From contig NZ_JAQSIO010000001.1 of assembly GCF_028649455.1 (NCBI RefSeq), positions 558,001-622,000 on the forward strand: a stretch of 64,000 bases of DNA. The letters are read 5' to 3'. Positions 26,705 to 39,442 of the stretch are shown here, in pieces (position 1 is the first letter of the stretch; the number at the start of each line of letters is the position of its first letter). Source of the stretch: Curvibacter microcysteis (GTDB taxonomy: Bacteria; Pseudomonadota; Gammaproteobacteria; Burkholderiales; Burkholderiaceae_C). A program made the translations under genes and the position numbers. Under the pieces are notes generated by a model. The model saw nothing but the letters and a program-made list of their open reading frames with translations, was not told where the DNA came from and searched no databases.

Positions 26705-27985
26705 ATGGAGATCTACCTGGTCGGTGGCGCGGTGCGCGACGCGCTGTTGGGGCTGCCGGTGCAGGACCGCGACTGGGTCGTGGTCGGCGGCACGCCTGAA
26801 GCCATGGGTGCGCAAGGCTTTGTGCCGGTGGGCAAAGACTTCCCGGTCTTCTTGCACCCCCTCACCCACGAGGAATACGCCCTGGCCCGCACCGAGCGCA
26901 AAAGCGGACACGGCTACAAGGGCTTTGCCGTGCAGGCCTCGCCCGAGGTCACCTTGGAAGACGACCTGGCACGCCGCGACCTGACCATCAACGCCATCGC
27001 CCAAGCCCTGCACCCTGACCTGGCCAGTGGCCGCTTGCCCGAATCCCAGCCCGGCCCGGGCCACCTGATCGACCCCTGGGGCGGTGAGCGCGACCTGCAC
27101 GCGCGGGTGCTGCGCCATGTGACGCCAGCCTTCCGCGAAGACCCGGTGCGCATCCTGCGCCTGGCCCGCTTTGCCGCCCGATTTGCCGACTTCAGCGTGG
27201 CCCCCGAGACCCTGGACCTGATGCGCGAGATGGTGGACGACGGCGAAGTCGACCACCTGGTGCCCGAGCGGGTCTGGCAAGAGATGGCGCGCGGCCTGAT
27301 GGCCGATCGGCCCTCGCGCATGTTCGAGGTGCTGCGCGCCTGTGGCGCCCTGAAGCGCCTGCTGCCCGAGCTGGACCGCCTGTGGGGCGTGCCCCAGCGC
27401 GCCGACTACCACCCCGAAATCGACACCGGCGTGCACGTCATGATGGTGTTGGACATGGCCGCCCGCCTGAAAGCCCCCTTGGCCGTGCGCTATGCCTGCC
27501 TGGGCCACGATCTGGGCAAGGGCAACACCCCTGCCGATGTGCTGCCACGCCACATCGGGCACGAAGAACGCAGCGCGCGCCTGCTGAAGCACGTCAGCGC
27601 CCGACTGCGCGTGCCGCTGGACTGCAAGGAGCTGGCCGACGTGGTGGCACGCGAGCACGGCAACCTGCACCGCAGCCTGGACTTGGGCGCCGCCGCCCTG
27701 ATGCGCTTGCTGGAGCGCTGCGATGCGATCCGCAAACCAGCCCGCTTTGAAGACATCTTGCTGGCCTGCGAATGCGATGCCCGGGGCCGCCTGGGCCAAT
27801 CCGAGGCCGCCTACCCGCAGGCGGCCCGGCTGCGCCAGGCCCTGGCCGCCGCCCTGTCGGTGGACACCGCCCCGGTGGCCGCCCAGGCCGCGGCGCGGGG
27901 CCTGCAAGGCCAGGCCGTGGGCGCGGCCGTGCAGCAAGCGCGCAGCCAGGCCGTGGCCCAGGGCCTGGGCCTGCACGCGGACTGA
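26705..27985 (+). CDS. cca: Multifunctional CCA-adding tRNA nucleotidyltransferase
   Basis: 426 residues. It adds or repairs the 3' CCA of tRNA. The class II nucleotidyltransferase head is clear: [10 protein letters not shown], then the DRDWVVVG segment and the RRDLTINA motif near residue 95. An HD domain (LGHDLGKG, about residue 265, and IGHEERS) gives the phosphohydrolase activity of the E. coli type enzyme. The C-terminus is extended by about 20 alanine/glutamine-rich residues. It lies 17 nt after the GST gene and is probably co-transcribed. Confidence 0.95.
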   Translation: MEIYLVGGAVRDALLGLPVQDRDWVVVGGTPEAMGAQGFVPVGKDFPVFLHPLTHEEYALARTERKSGHGYKGFAVQASPEVTLEDDLARRDLTINAIAQALHPDLASGRLPESQPGPGHLIDPWGGERDLHARVLRHVTPAFREDPVRILRLARFAARFADFSVAPETLDLMREMVDDGEVDHLVPERVWQEMARGLMADRPSRMFEVLRACGALKRLLPELDRLWGVPQRADYHPEIDTGVHVMMVLDMAARLKAPLAVRYACLGHDLGKGNTPADVLPRHIGHEERSARLLKHVSARLRVPLDCKELADVVAREHGNLHRSLDLGAAALMRLLERCDAIRKPARFEDILLACECDARGRLGQSEAAYPQAARLRQALAAALSVDTAPVAAQAAARGLQGQAVGAAVQQARSQAVAQGLGLHAD

Positions 27986-27996
27986 GCCCCGCCAAC

Positions 27997-28019
27997 AAAA
28001 AGCCGGCGCAAGGCCGGCT
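27997..28019 (-). terminator. Rho-independent terminator of the glycine-zipper gene
   Basis: AGCCGGC and GCCGGCT pair around a 5-nt loop (28001-28019). Read on the minus strand the stem is followed by a TTTTT run (complement of 27997-28001). It serves the minus-strand gene and may also stop cca transcripts. Confidence 0.7.
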
Positions 28020-28058
28020 CGGTGGGGTCCAACGGCCCCTGCCAACGGGGCGCTGAGC

Positions 28059-28820
28059 TCAACGCCAACGGCGGCCACCTCCGTGGTAGCCCCCGTGGTA
28101 GGCACCGCGCCAACTGCCGGCCCAGTAACCCAGGCCCAACCCCAGGCCCAGTGTGACCGCCGGGGTGACTGCCGGGTAATAGGTCGGCGCCACGTAGTAG
28201 GGCTGCGAATACACCACCGGCGCGTAAGTCGTGTAGGTGGTGGGGTAGACAGTCTGGGTCACCACCGCATTGGGGTCGGTGTAGACCGGCTGGGTGTAGG
28301 TGGGTTGGGCGTAAGCCGGCGGGCTGTAGGCCGCCGACGGGTTGCTGGCCCCTTGCACCACCGGGTTGACCTGCAGCTGCACGGTCTGACCGGGGTCGTT
28401 GGCCATCATGGCGGTGTACTGGCGGCCACCGTATTCGTAGACCACGTTGTAGCCGACCTGGCGGTTTTCGTAGACGGTTTGCGTGCTGCATTGCGGCACC
28501 TGGGCCACCTGCGTCGCGCCTGCGCCTTCGATGTGATCACCCAACATGGCGCCGCCCATGAGGCCGGCCGCCGTGGCCACGGCCCGGCCCGCACCGCCGC
28601 CCAGGGCATTGCCGATCGCGCCGCCTGCCACAGCCCCCATCAAAGCGCCAGCGCCGGACTTGGGCGCCTGCACCACCATGGGGGCGGTGCCGCAGCTTTG
28701 TTGTTGCACCGCCACCGGCTGGATCACCGGGGTGGACGAGATGACGCGGCCCGTCTCTTGGGCCTGGACGGCACCGGTGGCAGCCAGCAGGCTGGCACTG
28801 AGGATCAGCAGTTTGTTCAT
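28059..28820 (-). CDS. Exported glycine-zipper protein, tyrosine/proline-rich
   Basis: 253 residues. A signal peptide (MNKLLILSASLLAATGAVQA) leads into a glycine-zipper segment at about residues 55-100 (GALMGAVAGGAIGNALGGG), typical of SlyB/17-kDa-antigen-like envelope proteins. A conserved-looking YENRQVGYNVVYEYGGRQY block follows, then a low-complexity Tyr/Pro/Thr stretch and a Gly/His/Arg tail. Envelope localisation is expected; the role is unknown. GAGG lies 8 nt before the ATG. It is the last minus-strand gene after the efflux operon, separated by 100 nt, and has its own terminator. Confidence 0.8.
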   Translation of the reverse strand: MNKLLILSASLLAATGAVQAQETGRVISSTPVIQPVAVQQQSCGTAPMVVQAPKSGAGALMGAVAGGAIGNALGGGAGRAVATAAGLMGGAMLGDHIEGAGATQVAQVPQCSTQTVYENRQVGYNVVYEYGGRQYTAMMANDPGQTVQLQVNPVVQGASNPSAAYSPPAYAQPTYTQPVYTDPNAVVTQTVYPTTYTTYAPVVYSQPYYVAPTYYPAVTPAVTLGLGLGLGYWAGSWRGAYHGGYHGGGRRWR

Positions 28821-28920
28821 AAGAAACCTCGGTCGGTTAGGACGCTGGGATGCCGATTTTGAGGACAAAACCGGCCCACAGTTCAACGCTGGGTGTGTAA
28901 AGAAATCCGGCACCTGGCCC

Positions 28921-30393
28921 TCAAGGGGCGCCTTGGGCACGGAGATCCGACGCCAGCGGCAGGTCCCAGCGCCCGGCCGCGTTCTTCAGCAATTGTCCCA
29001 CCGCCAGCAATTGGCGGTTGCGCACGCTGGTCAAGGTGTTTTCGGCCGCCAATGCGGTGGCCTGGGCCGTGATCACGTTGAGGTAGCTCACGGTGCCCGC
29101 CTTGTACTGGTTGCTGACGATGTCCAGCGCACGCTGCGCCGCCGCCAGGGCCTCGGACTGCACCTGGGCCTCCTGGGCCAGGGCGTCCGCAGCGACCAGG
29201 TTGTCTTCGACTTCCTGGAAGGCGGTCAGCACGACCTGGCGGTAGTTGGCAGCCGCCTGATCCACCGCCAGCCAGGCCTGGCGCGTGGCGGCTTCACGCC
29301 CGCCCGCATCGAACAAGGCCAAGGCCATGCTGGGGCCCAGGGACCAGAAGCGGTGCGGCAGGCTGACCAAGTCCGACCATTGGTTGGCCCGGTAACCGCT
29401 GCTGGCCGACAGGGTCAGCGAGGGGAAGAAGGCCGCGCGCGTCACGCCGACCTGGGCATTGGCCGCGGCCACCCGGCGCTCGGCCGCCGCGATGTCCGGT
29501 CGGCGCTGCAACAGGCTGGCGGGCAAAAGGCGCGGCGCGGCCGGGGCCGCGGGCAGGCGCGCCGTCTCGGCCAGGCGGAAGTTGGCTGGGGCCTGGCCCA
29601 GCAGCACCGCCAGCGCGTGCTCCAGTTGGGCCCGCTGCAGGCGCAGCTCGATCAACTGGGCCTGGGCCGACTTGAGCTGGGTCTGGGCCTGGGCCACGTC
29701 GGCCGCGCCCGCCACCCCAGCGCTGTAGCGGTTTTGCGTCAGGCGCAGCGACTGCTCATAGGCCTGCACGGCTCGCGCCAGGCTTTGGCCCTGGGTCTCG
29801 ATGCTGCGCAAGGAAAAATAGGTCTGGGCCACGGTCACCTGCAAGGACAGGCGCGCCGCCAGCAAGTCGCCCCGGCTGGCCTGCAACTGGCTGCGCGAGG
29901 CCTCGTTGGCGCTGGCCAGGCGGCCCCACAAATCGGTGTCCCAGCTGGCGTTGGCGCTGAGTGAGAACACATTCACCGGCGCCACCGAGCCGCTGGTGCC
30001 GGTGCTGTTGGTGGTGCCACTGACGCTGCGCGTCGCCCCCAGCGCCCCCGTGACCGTGGGCAGCTGGGCCGCGCGGCTGATCACCACCGCCGCCTCGGCC
30101 GATCGGTACTGGGCCACCACCGCTTGCAGGCTTTGGTTGTTCACCACCACCTGGGCCTGCAGCTCGCTGAGCACCGGGTCCTGGAACTGGGCCCACCAGT
30201 CGTCCAGCACGTCGGGGCTTTGGGCCTGCGCGTCCTGCCAGGCCGCTTCCTTGAACGCGGTGGGCGTGCTCAGTTCAGGACGCTGGTAAACGGGGGCTTG
30301 CGAACAGGCCGACAGCAGCGCCAGCGTCAGCGCGCTGGCGGCCAGGGGCAGGCCGCGCGGCACGGCCAGATTCAGAGGGGCAAAAGACGTCAT
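28921..30393 (-). CDS. NodT/OprM-type outer membrane efflux lipoprotein
   Basis: 490 residues, two tandem OEP domains forming the outer-membrane channel and periplasmic tunnel of a tripartite exporter. The lipoprotein signal ends in LLSAC (about Cys30) followed by [10 protein letters not shown], the usual start of NodT proteins. [20 protein letters not shown] and [14 protein letters not shown] are family marks. Its ATG overlaps the mdtC stop codon by 4 nt. It completes the MdtA-MdtB-MdtC set, which in E. coli uses the unlinked TolC instead. Confidence 0.93.
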   Translation of the reverse strand: MTSFAPLNLAVPRGLPLAASALTLALLSACSQAPVYQRPELSTPTAFKEAAWQDAQAQSPDVLDDWWAQFQDPVLSELQAQVVVNNQSLQAVVAQYRSAEAAVVISRAAQLPTVTGALGATRSVSGTTNSTGTSGSVAPVNVFSLSANASWDTDLWGRLASANEASRSQLQASRGDLLAARLSLQVTVAQTYFSLRSIETQGQSLARAVQAYEQSLRLTQNRYSAGVAGAADVAQAQTQLKSAQAQLIELRLQRAQLEHALAVLLGQAPANFRLAETARLPAAPAAPRLLPASLLQRRPDIAAAERRVAAANAQVGVTRAAFFPSLTLSASSGYRANQWSDLVSLPHRFWSLGPSMALALFDAGGREAATRQAWLAVDQAAANYRQVVLTAFQEVEDNLVAADALAQEAQVQSEALAAAQRALDIVSNQYKAGTVSYLNVITAQATALAAENTLTSVRNRQLLAVGQLLKNAAGRWDLPLASDLRAQGAP

Positions 30394-33300
30394 GGTGCGG
30401 CACTTTCAAGCGGCGGGGCCGGCAGGACCGGGGTCGCCTGCGCGGGTGGTCGGCGACGGCGCCAGCGCTGACGCAGGCGGTCCATGCAGACAAACACCAC
30501 CGGCGTGGTGTAGAGGGTGAGCAACTGGCTGAACAACAGGCCACCGACGATGGCGATGCCCAGCGGGCGGCGCAGCTCGGCGCCATCGCCAGCGCCCAGC
30601 GCCAGCGGCACCGCGCCAAAAATGGCGGCCACCGTGGTCATCAGGATGGGGCGCACGCGCAACTGGCAGGCACGGTAGATGGCCTGGGCGGCGCTGAGTT
30701 GCAGGCCCTTGAGCTCGGCCTCGCGCTGCCGCGTGATGGCGAAGTCCAGCATCATGATGGCGTTCTTTTTGACGATGCCAATCAGCAAGATCACCCCGAT
30801 CAGGGCGATGATGGAGAACTCGGTGTCGGTCAGCATCAGCGCCAGCAGCGCGCCCACGCCCGCCGACGGCAAGGTCGACAAGATGGTGATGGGGTGGATC
30901 AGGTTCTCGTACAGGATGCCCAGCACCAGGTAGATGGTGACCAGGGCCGCGAGGATGAGAAAGGGCTGGCTTTCCATGGACTTCTGGAAGGCCCCCGCCG
31001 TGCCGCCAAAGCGGCCCCGCACGCTGACAGGCACGCCCAGCGCGGCGACCGTGTCTTCGATGGCCGCCGTGGCCTGCGACAGCGACACCCCGGGCGCCAG
31101 CGCGAAGCTGATGGTGGTGTCGGGCGCGCCGCCCTCGTGCGTGACCGACAGTGGGGTGTTGGTCAGCTCGACCTTGGCAAAGGCCGACAGCGGCACCTGC
31201 GCCCCCGTGCTGGAGGTGAAGCGCAGCTGCATCAGCGACTCGGGCGACTGCTGGTACTCGGTGGCCAGCTCCATCACCACGCGGTATTGGTTGAGCGGGT
31301 TGTAGATCACCCCCACCTGACGCTGGCCAAAAGCGTCGTTCAAGGTGGTGTCGATGTTGCTCATGCTCAGGCCCAGGCGGGTGGCCGCATCGCGGTCGAT
31401 CACCAGCGAGTTCTGCAAGCCCTTTTCCTGCATGTCGGAGTTCACGTCCAGCAGCTCGGGCAGCTGCATGACGGCGCGGCGGATGCGTGGCTCCCAGGCG
31501 CGCAAGTCCTCCAGCGTGTCGGCCAGCAAGGTGTACTCGTACTGTGAATTGGACTGGCGCGCGCCGATGCGGATGTCCTGCACTGGGTTCAGGAACAGGT
31601 TGGCGCCGGGCTCGCTGGCCAGCTTGCCGCGCAGGCGGTTGATCACCTGGTCAGCGCTGACCTGGCGCTCGGCCAAGGGCTTGAGCGAGACAAACATCGA
31701 GGCCGTGTTGCGCTGGCCGCCCCCCGTGAAGCCACTGACCGAGGCCACGGCCGGGTCGGCCCGCACGATGTTCATGAAGCGGTCCAGCCGGCGCTGCATG
31801 GCCTGGAAGGACGTGGCTTGGTCGGCGCGGATGTTGCCCACAATGCGCCCTGTGTCCTGCTGCGGGAAGAAGCCCTTGGGCACCTCGCGGTACAGGTAGA
31901 CATTGAGCCCCACCACCCCGGCCAACAACAGCAGGGTCACCGGTTGCCAGCGCATGGCCAGGGCCAGCGAGCGCCGGTAGGCGCGCTGCAGGGCGCGCCG
32001 AAAACGCAGGCCCCAGCGCGCCCAGCGCCCGGGCGCGGCGACTGGCGCGTGCGGCTTGAGCAAGACCGCGCACATCATGGGCGTGGTGCTGAGCGAAATC
32101 AGCATCGACACCAGGATGGCCACCGACAGCACCACCGCGAACTCACGGAACAGCCGCCCCACCACCCCGCCCATGAGCAGCACCGGAATGAACACCGCGA
32201 TCAGCGAGATGCTGATCGACAGCACCGTGAAGCCGATCTCGCGGCTGCCCGCCAGTGCCGCCTCCAGCGGGCGCTTGCCGCGCTCGATGTGGCGCGAGAT
32301 GTTCTCCAGCACCACGATGGCGTCGTCCACCACAAAGCCGGTGGCCACGGTGAGCGCCATCAGCGACAGGTTGTCCAGGCTGTAGCCGCACAGGTACATG
32401 ACGCCAAAGGTGCCGGCCAGCGAGGCGGGCACGGCCACGCTGGGGATCAGGGCCGAACGGAAGTGGCGCAGGAAGACGAACACCACCAGGATCACCAAGC
32501 CGATGGAGATGATCAGCGAGCGCTCCACCTCGCGCAGCGAGGCGCGGATGGTGGGGGTGCGGTCGACCACCACGTCGAGGTCGATGGCGCTGGGGATGGA
32601 GGCGCGCAGCTGCGGCAGCAGGCGGCGCACCTCGTCCACGGTTTCGATGATGTTGGCGCCGGGCTGCTTGTAGAGGATGAGCAGGATGGAGGGCTTGCCG
32701 TTGGCGGCGCCGTAGTTGCGCACGTCCTGCACCGAGTCGATGACCTCACCCACGTCGCGCAGGCGAATGGCGTTGCCGTTGGCGTAGCGCAGCACCAGGG
32801 GGGCGTACTCGGCGGCGGTGAAGGCCTGGTCGTTGGCGCCGATCTGCCAGCTGCGCTGGCCGTCTTCGAGCGTGCCTTTGGGCCGGTTGGTGTTGGTGGC
32901 GACCAGGGCGGCGCGCACGCTGTCGATGGCGATGCCGCTGGCGGCCAGGCGATTCGGGTCCAGCTCCACACGCACGGCCGGCAGGGCGCCGCCGCCGACG
33001 ATGACCTGGCCCACGCCCGTGACCTGGGCCAGGCGTTGGGCCAGCACGGTGGAGGCGGCGTCGTACATCTGGCCGCGCGCCAGCACGTCGGAGGTCAGGG
33101 CCAGGATCATGACCGGCGCATCCGCCGGGTTGACTTTGCGGTAGGTGGGGTTGCTGGGCAGGCCGCTGGGCAACAGGGCGCGCGAGGCGTTGATGGCCGC
33201 CTGCACGTCGCGTGCGGCACCGTTGATGTCACGGTCCAGCTCAAACTGCAGGGTGACTCGGGTGTTGCCCAGGGAGGACGACGAGGTGATTTCCGACACC

Positions 33301-33523
33301 CCGGCGATGCTGCCCAGGGCGCGCTCCAGCGGCGTGGCCACGGTGGTGGCCATGGTTTCGGGGCTGGCGCCAGGCAGGCTGGCCGAGACCGAGATGGTGG
33401 GGAAGTCGACCTGGGGCAGCGGGGCGACGGGCAGCAGGAAGAACGCAATGATGCCGGCCAGCAGGATGCCCATGGTGATCAGGGTGGTCGCGATGGGGCG
33501 GCGGATGAAGGGCTCGGAGAAGT

Positions 33524-33527
<4 letters not shown>
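30390..33527 (-). CDS. mdtC: RND multidrug efflux permease (MdtC-like)
   Basis: 1045 residues, HAE-1 family proton-driven inner-membrane pump with 12 membrane helices and two large periplasmic domains. Visible marks: the N-terminal [20 protein letters not shown], the proton-relay helix [19 protein letters not shown], and [16 protein letters not shown] near residue 930. By order and similarity it corresponds to MdtC in MdtABC, where MdtB2C heterotrimers export novobiocin- or bile-salt-like compounds; the substrates here are unknown. Its ATG overlaps by 4 nt a doubtful open frame that crosses the repeat element lying between mdtB and mdtC. Downstream it is coupled to the outer-membrane channel gene. 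Confidence 0.93.
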
Positions 33528-34302
<775 letters not shown>

Positions 34303-34306
<4 letters not shown>

Positions 34307-37300
34307 ACCCGCCCCTCACGCCACCGCTGCGCCATCCCAGCAAACGCCAGGTAAATCACCGGCGTGGTGAACAGGGTCAGCAACTGGCTGACGATCAGAC
34401 CGCCCACCATCGTCACCCCCAGCGGGTGCCGCAGCTCGCTGCCCGTGCCACTGCCCAGCATCAAGGGCAAAGCCCCCAGCAGGGCCGCCAAGGTGGTCAT
34501 CAGAATCGGTCGAAAGCGCAGCAAGCAGGCCTGGTAAATGGCCTCGCGCGGGGCCAGGCCCTGCTCACGCTCGGCCTCCAGCGCGAAGTCGATCATCATG
34601 ATCGCGTTCTTCTTCACGATGCCAATCAGCAAGATCACCCCAATGATGGCGATGATGCCCAGCTCCAGCCGCGCGGCCAGCAGGGCCAGCAAGGCCCCCA
34701 CCCCGGCGGAGGGCAAGGTGGACAGAATCGTCACCGGGTGGATGTAGCTCTCGTACAGCACGCCCAACACGATGTACATCGTGACCACCGCCGCCAGGAT
34801 CAGCAGCAAGGTGTTGGTCAGCGAGGCCTGGAAGGCCAGCGCCGCCCCCTGGAAACCCGTCTCCACGCTGATGGGCAAATCCATCGCGGCCTGCTCGGCC
34901 TTGATCGCGTCCACCGCCTCACCCAAGGACGCGCCCGGGCCCGCGTTGAAGGAAATCGTCACCGACGGAATCTGCCCCGCGTGGTTCACGGCCAGCGCCA
35001 CCGGTCGCTCGCTGACCCGGGCCACCGCGCTCATGGGCACCTGCACGCCGCTGCTCGACGTCACGTACAAATGCTGCAGGGCCGACGGCCCCAGCTTGTA
35101 GCGCGGCGCCACCTCCAGCACCACGCGGTATTGCGTGGTCTGGGTGAAGATGGTCGAGATCAGGCGCTGGCCAAAGGCGTTGTAGAGCACCGCATCAATG
35201 CCCGCCACCGTCACCCCCAGGCGCCCGGCGGCGTCGCGGTCGATCTCCACCCAGGCCTGCAGGCCCTGGTCTTGCAGGTCGCTGGCCACGTCGGCCAGCT
35301 CGGGGCGCTTTTTGAGCCGCGCCACCAGCTCACGCGCGGCCACGCCCAGCTCGTCGATGCGCGGCGAGGACATCATGAACTGGTACTGGGTGCGCGAGAT
35401 GCGGTCTTCGATGGTCAGGTCCTGCACCGGCTGCATGTACAGCGCGATGCCAGGCACCGCCTGCAGCTGGGTCGACAGGCGCCGGATCACCTCGCTGGCC
35501 GTCGCATCGCGCTCTTCGCGCGGCTTGAGGTTGATCAGCATGCGCCCGGCGTTCAAGGTGGCGTTGGCCCCATCCACCCCGATGAAGGACGACAGGCTTT
35601 GCACCGCCGGGTCTTTGAGCACCTGCTCGGCCAGGGCCTGCTGGCGCTCGGACATGGCGGCAAACGAGGTGTCTTGCGAGGCCTCGGTGATGGCCTGGAT
35701 CACGCCCGTGTCCTGCACCGGGAAAAAGCCCTTGGGCACCCAAAGGTAGAGCAAGGCCGTCAAGCCCAGGGTGGCGGCAAAGGCCAGCAGGGTCAGGCCC
35801 TGGCGGTCCAGCACCCAGGTCAGCATGCGGCCATAGCCCGCGATCATGCGGTCAAAGAAACGGCCCGTGGCCTGGTACAGGCGGCCGTGGCTTTCTTCGG
35901 GCGTGTGGCGCAGGATGCGCGCGCACAGCATGGGCGTGAGGGTCAGCGACACCACCGCCGAGATCAGGATGGACACCGCCAACGTGATGGCGAATTCATG
36001 GAACAGGCGCCCCACCACGTCGGCCATGAACAGCAGCGGGATCAGCACGGCGATCAGCGAGATGGTCAGCGAGATGATGGTGAAGCCAATTTGCTTGCTG
36101 CCCTTGAGCGCGGCCTCCAGCGGGGACTCGCCCTCCTCCACATAGCGAGCGATGTTCTCGATCATCACGATGGCATCGTCCACCACAAAGCCGGTGGCAA
36201 TCGTCAGCGCCATCAAGGTCAGGTTGTTGATCGAGAACCCCGCCAGGTACATGACGCCAAAGGTGCCCACCAGGGACAGCGGCACCGCCACACCCGGGAT
36301 CAGGGTGGCCGGCACGCTGCGCAGGAAGACAAAGATCACCATCACCACCAGGGCCACGGCCAGCATCAGTTCAAACTGCACGTCGGCCACCGAGGCGCGG
36401 ATGGTGACGGTGCGGTCGGTCAGCACCTGCACATCGACCGAGGCCGGCAAGGTGGCCTTGAGCTGGGGCAGCAAGGCCTGGATGCGGTCCACGGTTTCGA
36501 TCACATTGGCGCCGGGCTGCCGCTGCACATTCAGGATCACACCGGGCTGCAGGTCGGCCCAGGCGGCCAGGCGCAGGTTCTCGGCGTCGTCGACCACGGC
36601 CGCCATATCCTTGAGGCGGATCGGGTTGCCGTTTTTGTAGGCCAGGATCAGGTTGCTGTACTCGGCCGCCGACTTGAGCTGGTCGTTCGCGTCCACCGTG
36701 GAGGCGCGCGAGTAGCCGTCAAAACTGCCCTTGGCCTGGTTCACGTTGGCTGCCGTGATGACGGTGCGCACATCCTCCAGCGACAGGCCGGCCGAGGCCA
36801 GCGCCACCGGGTCGGCCTGGATGCGCACGGCCGGGCGCCGCCCACCCGCGATGGCCACCAGGCCCACGCCCGACACCTGCGAGATCTTCTGCGCCACGCG
36901 CGACTCCACCAGGTCATGCACGCGGATCACGGGCAAGGTCTTGGAGGTGATGGCCAGGGTCAGGATGGGCGCGTCGGCCGGGTTCACCTTGCTGTAGGTG
37001 GGCGGCATCGGCAGGTCGCTGGGCAGCAGGTTGCTGCCGGCGTTGATGGCGGCCTGCACCTGCTGCTCGGCCACGTCCAGGGTGACATCCAGCGTGAAGC
37101 GCAAGGTGATGACCGAGGCCCCGCCCGAACTGGTGGACGACATTTGCGACAGGCCCGGCATCTGGCCGAACTGGCGCTCCAGCGGCGCGGTGACGGCCGA
37201 GGTCAGCACGTCCGGGCTGGCGCCGGGGTAGAGGGTGGTGACCTGGATGGTGGGGTAATCCACCTCAGGCAAGGCCGACAAGGGCAGCAGCCGGTAGGCC

Positions 37301-37380
37301 AGCAAGCCCACCAGCAGCATGGCCACCATCAGCAAGGAAGTGGCCACCGGGCGCAGGATGAACAGGCGGGACAGGTTCAT
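34303..37380 (-). CDS. mdtB: RND multidrug efflux permease (MdtB-like)
   Basis: 1025 residues, HAE-1 family pump with 12 membrane helices. Visible marks: [20 protein letters not shown] at the N-terminus, [19 protein letters not shown] in the proton-relay helix, and [20 protein letters not shown]. It lies 56 nt after mdtA and forms with MdtC the two-pump heteromer of MdtABC-type systems. Its stop codon overlaps by 4 nt the open frame that spans the repeat element; without that element it would adjoin mdtC directly, as in E. coli. Confidence 0.93.
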
Positions 37381-37436
37381 GCGCTCAGCCCCCGCCGCTC
37401 AGACCGGCGGCACGCAACAACAGAAGGCGGCATGGC

Positions 37437-39116
37437 TCAGCCCCCGCTTTCGCGCTGCTGGCGACGCTCGCGCAGCTTTTGCAAATAGGCTTTGCGCTCT
37501 TCGGGCGGCATGGCCATGAGCTTGTCCACCAGCTCTGGCGGCAGGCGGTCCATCCAGGCCGGTCGGCCGCCGGCGGCGGTGCTGTCCGCGCCCGGCGCTG
37601 GGGCCGCAGGCGCTACCGCACTGGCGCCAGCGGGGTCCTTGGCCGCAGCGGCGGCGGGCGGGCTGCCCGGCGCCGTGGCAGAGGCCGCGGTCGATGCCGG
37701 GGCCGCTGTGGCCGCCCCGGAGGCCCCAGAGGCGGCGCCCGCTGCTGGTTGGCCCGTGCCCGAAGCCGCGCCCCCCTTGCCCGCCGCCCCGGCACCGCCG
37801 CCGGCGCGGTTGCGGTTGGCGGCGATCACCTCGACCTTGGCGCCTTCGCGCAGGCGGTCCGCGCCGTCGGTGACCAGGCGGTCGCCCGGCTGGACCTCGC
37901 CCTCGATGGCCACCCAGTCGCCATCGACCGCGCCGACCACCACCTTGCGCAGGCTGACGGTGCTGTCTTCCTTGATCAGGTAGACAAAGGTGCCCATGCT
38001 GCCGCGTTGGATCGCGTTGTTGGGCACGGCCAAGGCCTGGCTCAAGGTCTTGAGCTGCAAACGGATGTTGACGAACTGGTTCGGGAACAGGCTGCCATCG
38101 GCATTGGCCAGTTCGGCCTTGAGCTTGATGGTGCCGGTGGTGGCGTCGATGGCGTTGTCGGTGGTGGTGACCCGGCCTTGGGCCAGGCGGTTGCGCTGCT
38201 CGCGGTCCCAGGCCTCGACCGCCAGACCGCCGCTCTTGAGCTGGCGGTTGATCTGCGGCAGGTGGATTTCAGGCACCGCAAACACCACGGCCACCGGCTG
38301 GGTCTGGGTGATGCTGACCAGGCCCGTGGCGTCGCTGGAGCGCACGGTGTTGCCCAGGTCCACCAGGCGCAGGCCCAGGCGGCCACTGATGGGCGCGGTG
38401 ATGCGGGTGTAGGACAGCTGCAGCTTGGCGTTGTCCACCTGCGCCTGGTCGGTCTGCACCGTGCCGCGCAACTGGGCGACCAGGGCCTCTTGGGTGTCGA
38501 CCTGCTGGCGCGCGATCGAGTCCTTGGCCAGCAAGTCCTTGTAGCGGGCCAGGTCCAGTTCGGCATTGCGCAGCAGGGCCGCGTCGCGCGCCAACTGGCC
38601 TTGCACTTGAGCCAGGGCCACCTCATAGGCGCGGGGGTCGATTTCGGCCAGCAAATCACCGGCCTTGACCTGCTGCCCCTCGCGGAACAGGATGCGGCGC
38701 AATTCGCCATCCACGCGCGAGCGCACCGTGGCGGTGTTGAGCGCGGTGACATTGCCGATCGCCGCCACCGTGACCCGCACATCCTGCAAGCGCGCGGCCT
38801 GGGCCGACACGGGTTGGGTGCGGTTACCGCCAGGCCGGCGCCCCGGTCCTCCGGCGCCGGCGCCCCCCGGCGGAGCGCTGGCACTGCCCTCGGCGCCATC
38901 GGCGCCGGCGCTGCGGCTCTTCCAGTACCAGGCGCCGCCCGCTGCGCCAGCGAGCAGCAGGATCAACAGCGCCCAAAGCACCGCCCGTGAGCGCCGCCGC
39001 CGGGGCCCGCCCGGCGCCGCAGACGCACCCGCCGGGCTCAAGGGCCGGGTCGCCGATGCAAGCGGCGCCAAGGCGCTGGGTTCAGAACGGGGGGTGGAAT
39101 CAGCAGCTTCGGTCAT
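37437..39116 (-). CDS. mdtA: Efflux periplasmic adaptor (MdtA-like) with long C-terminal tail
   Basis: 559 residues, about 100-140 more than usual for MdtA. An N-terminal anchor (about residues 43-62) is preceded by a charged Pro/Ser-rich segment and followed by a Gly/Ala/Pro linker. The HlyD/adaptor core (about 100-440) shows the lipoyl half-motif VDGELRRILFREGQQVKAGDLL in part, the coiled-coil hairpin and the second half APISGRLGLRLVDLG. The C-terminal 110 residues are almost pure Ala/Gly/Ser/Pro and end in a charged helix with MPPEERKAYLQKLRERR. It links the RND pumps to the outer-membrane channel and is the first gene of the operon. Confidence 0.92.
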   Translation of the reverse strand: MTEAADSTPRSEPSALAPLASATRPLSPAGASAAPGGPRRRRSRAVLWALLILLLAGAAGGAWYWKSRSAGADGAEGSASAPPGGAGAGGPGRRPGGNRTQPVSAQAARLQDVRVTVAAIGNVTALNTATVRSRVDGELRRILFREGQQVKAGDLLAEIDPRAYEVALAQVQGQLARDAALLRNAELDLARYKDLLAKDSIARQQVDTQEALVAQLRGTVQTDQAQVDNAKLQLSYTRITAPISGRLGLRLVDLGNTVRSSDATGLVSITQTQPVAVVFAVPEIHLPQINRQLKSGGLAVEAWDREQRNRLAQGRVTTTDNAIDATTGTIKLKAELANADGSLFPNQFVNIRLQLKTLSQALAVPNNAIQRGSMGTFVYLIKEDSTVSLRKVVVGAVDGDWVAIEGEVQPGDRLVTDGADRLREGAKVEVIAANRNRAGGGAGAAGKGGAASGTGQPAAGAASGASGAATAAPASTAASATAPGSPPAAAAAKDPAGASAVAPAAPAPGADSTAAGGRPAWMDRLPPELVDKLMAMPPEERKAYLQKLRERRQQRESGG

Positions 39117-39442
39117 GGGCAGACAGTCAAACGACGGGCAAGGCCGAGGAAAAAGAAAGAGAAATCACCCCGCGCCGCCGCACCGCACCCGCTGCCCAGC
39201 GGGGCATGGCGGGCGCGCGGAACACGCAGCAACGAGGGGAACATTCGGTCATGGGGAGGCAGGCGCCAGCATCGCACACCCTCGGCCCAGGCCGGCGGGG
39301 CGCGCCAAACAGAAATACTAAGCGCCGTTTGTCTCAGATTTGGTACAGCCAACCCCGGTTTTACCTGGGTTTTACGGCCCAGCGCCGGTCAGGGGTCTTC
39401 TGGGGCTGGCGGCTTGGGGGCCTGCCGCCAGCCAGCCATGGC
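39117..39442. other. Non-coding space upstream of mdtA
   Basis: 326 nt between the mdtA start and the end of the DUF2905 gene; both genes read leftwards. It should hold the efflux operon promoter, but I see no convincing -10/-35 pair. Around 39350-39380 the segment GGTTTTAC is directly repeated. No RNA gene or operator was recognised. Confidence 0.5.

Noticed and set aside
34426-37488. A 1020-codon plus-strand open frame antisense to mdtB
   Set aside because: Same artefact: codon bias on the coding strand suppresses stops in one antisense frame. The product is Gly/Gln/His/Arg-rich without domains.
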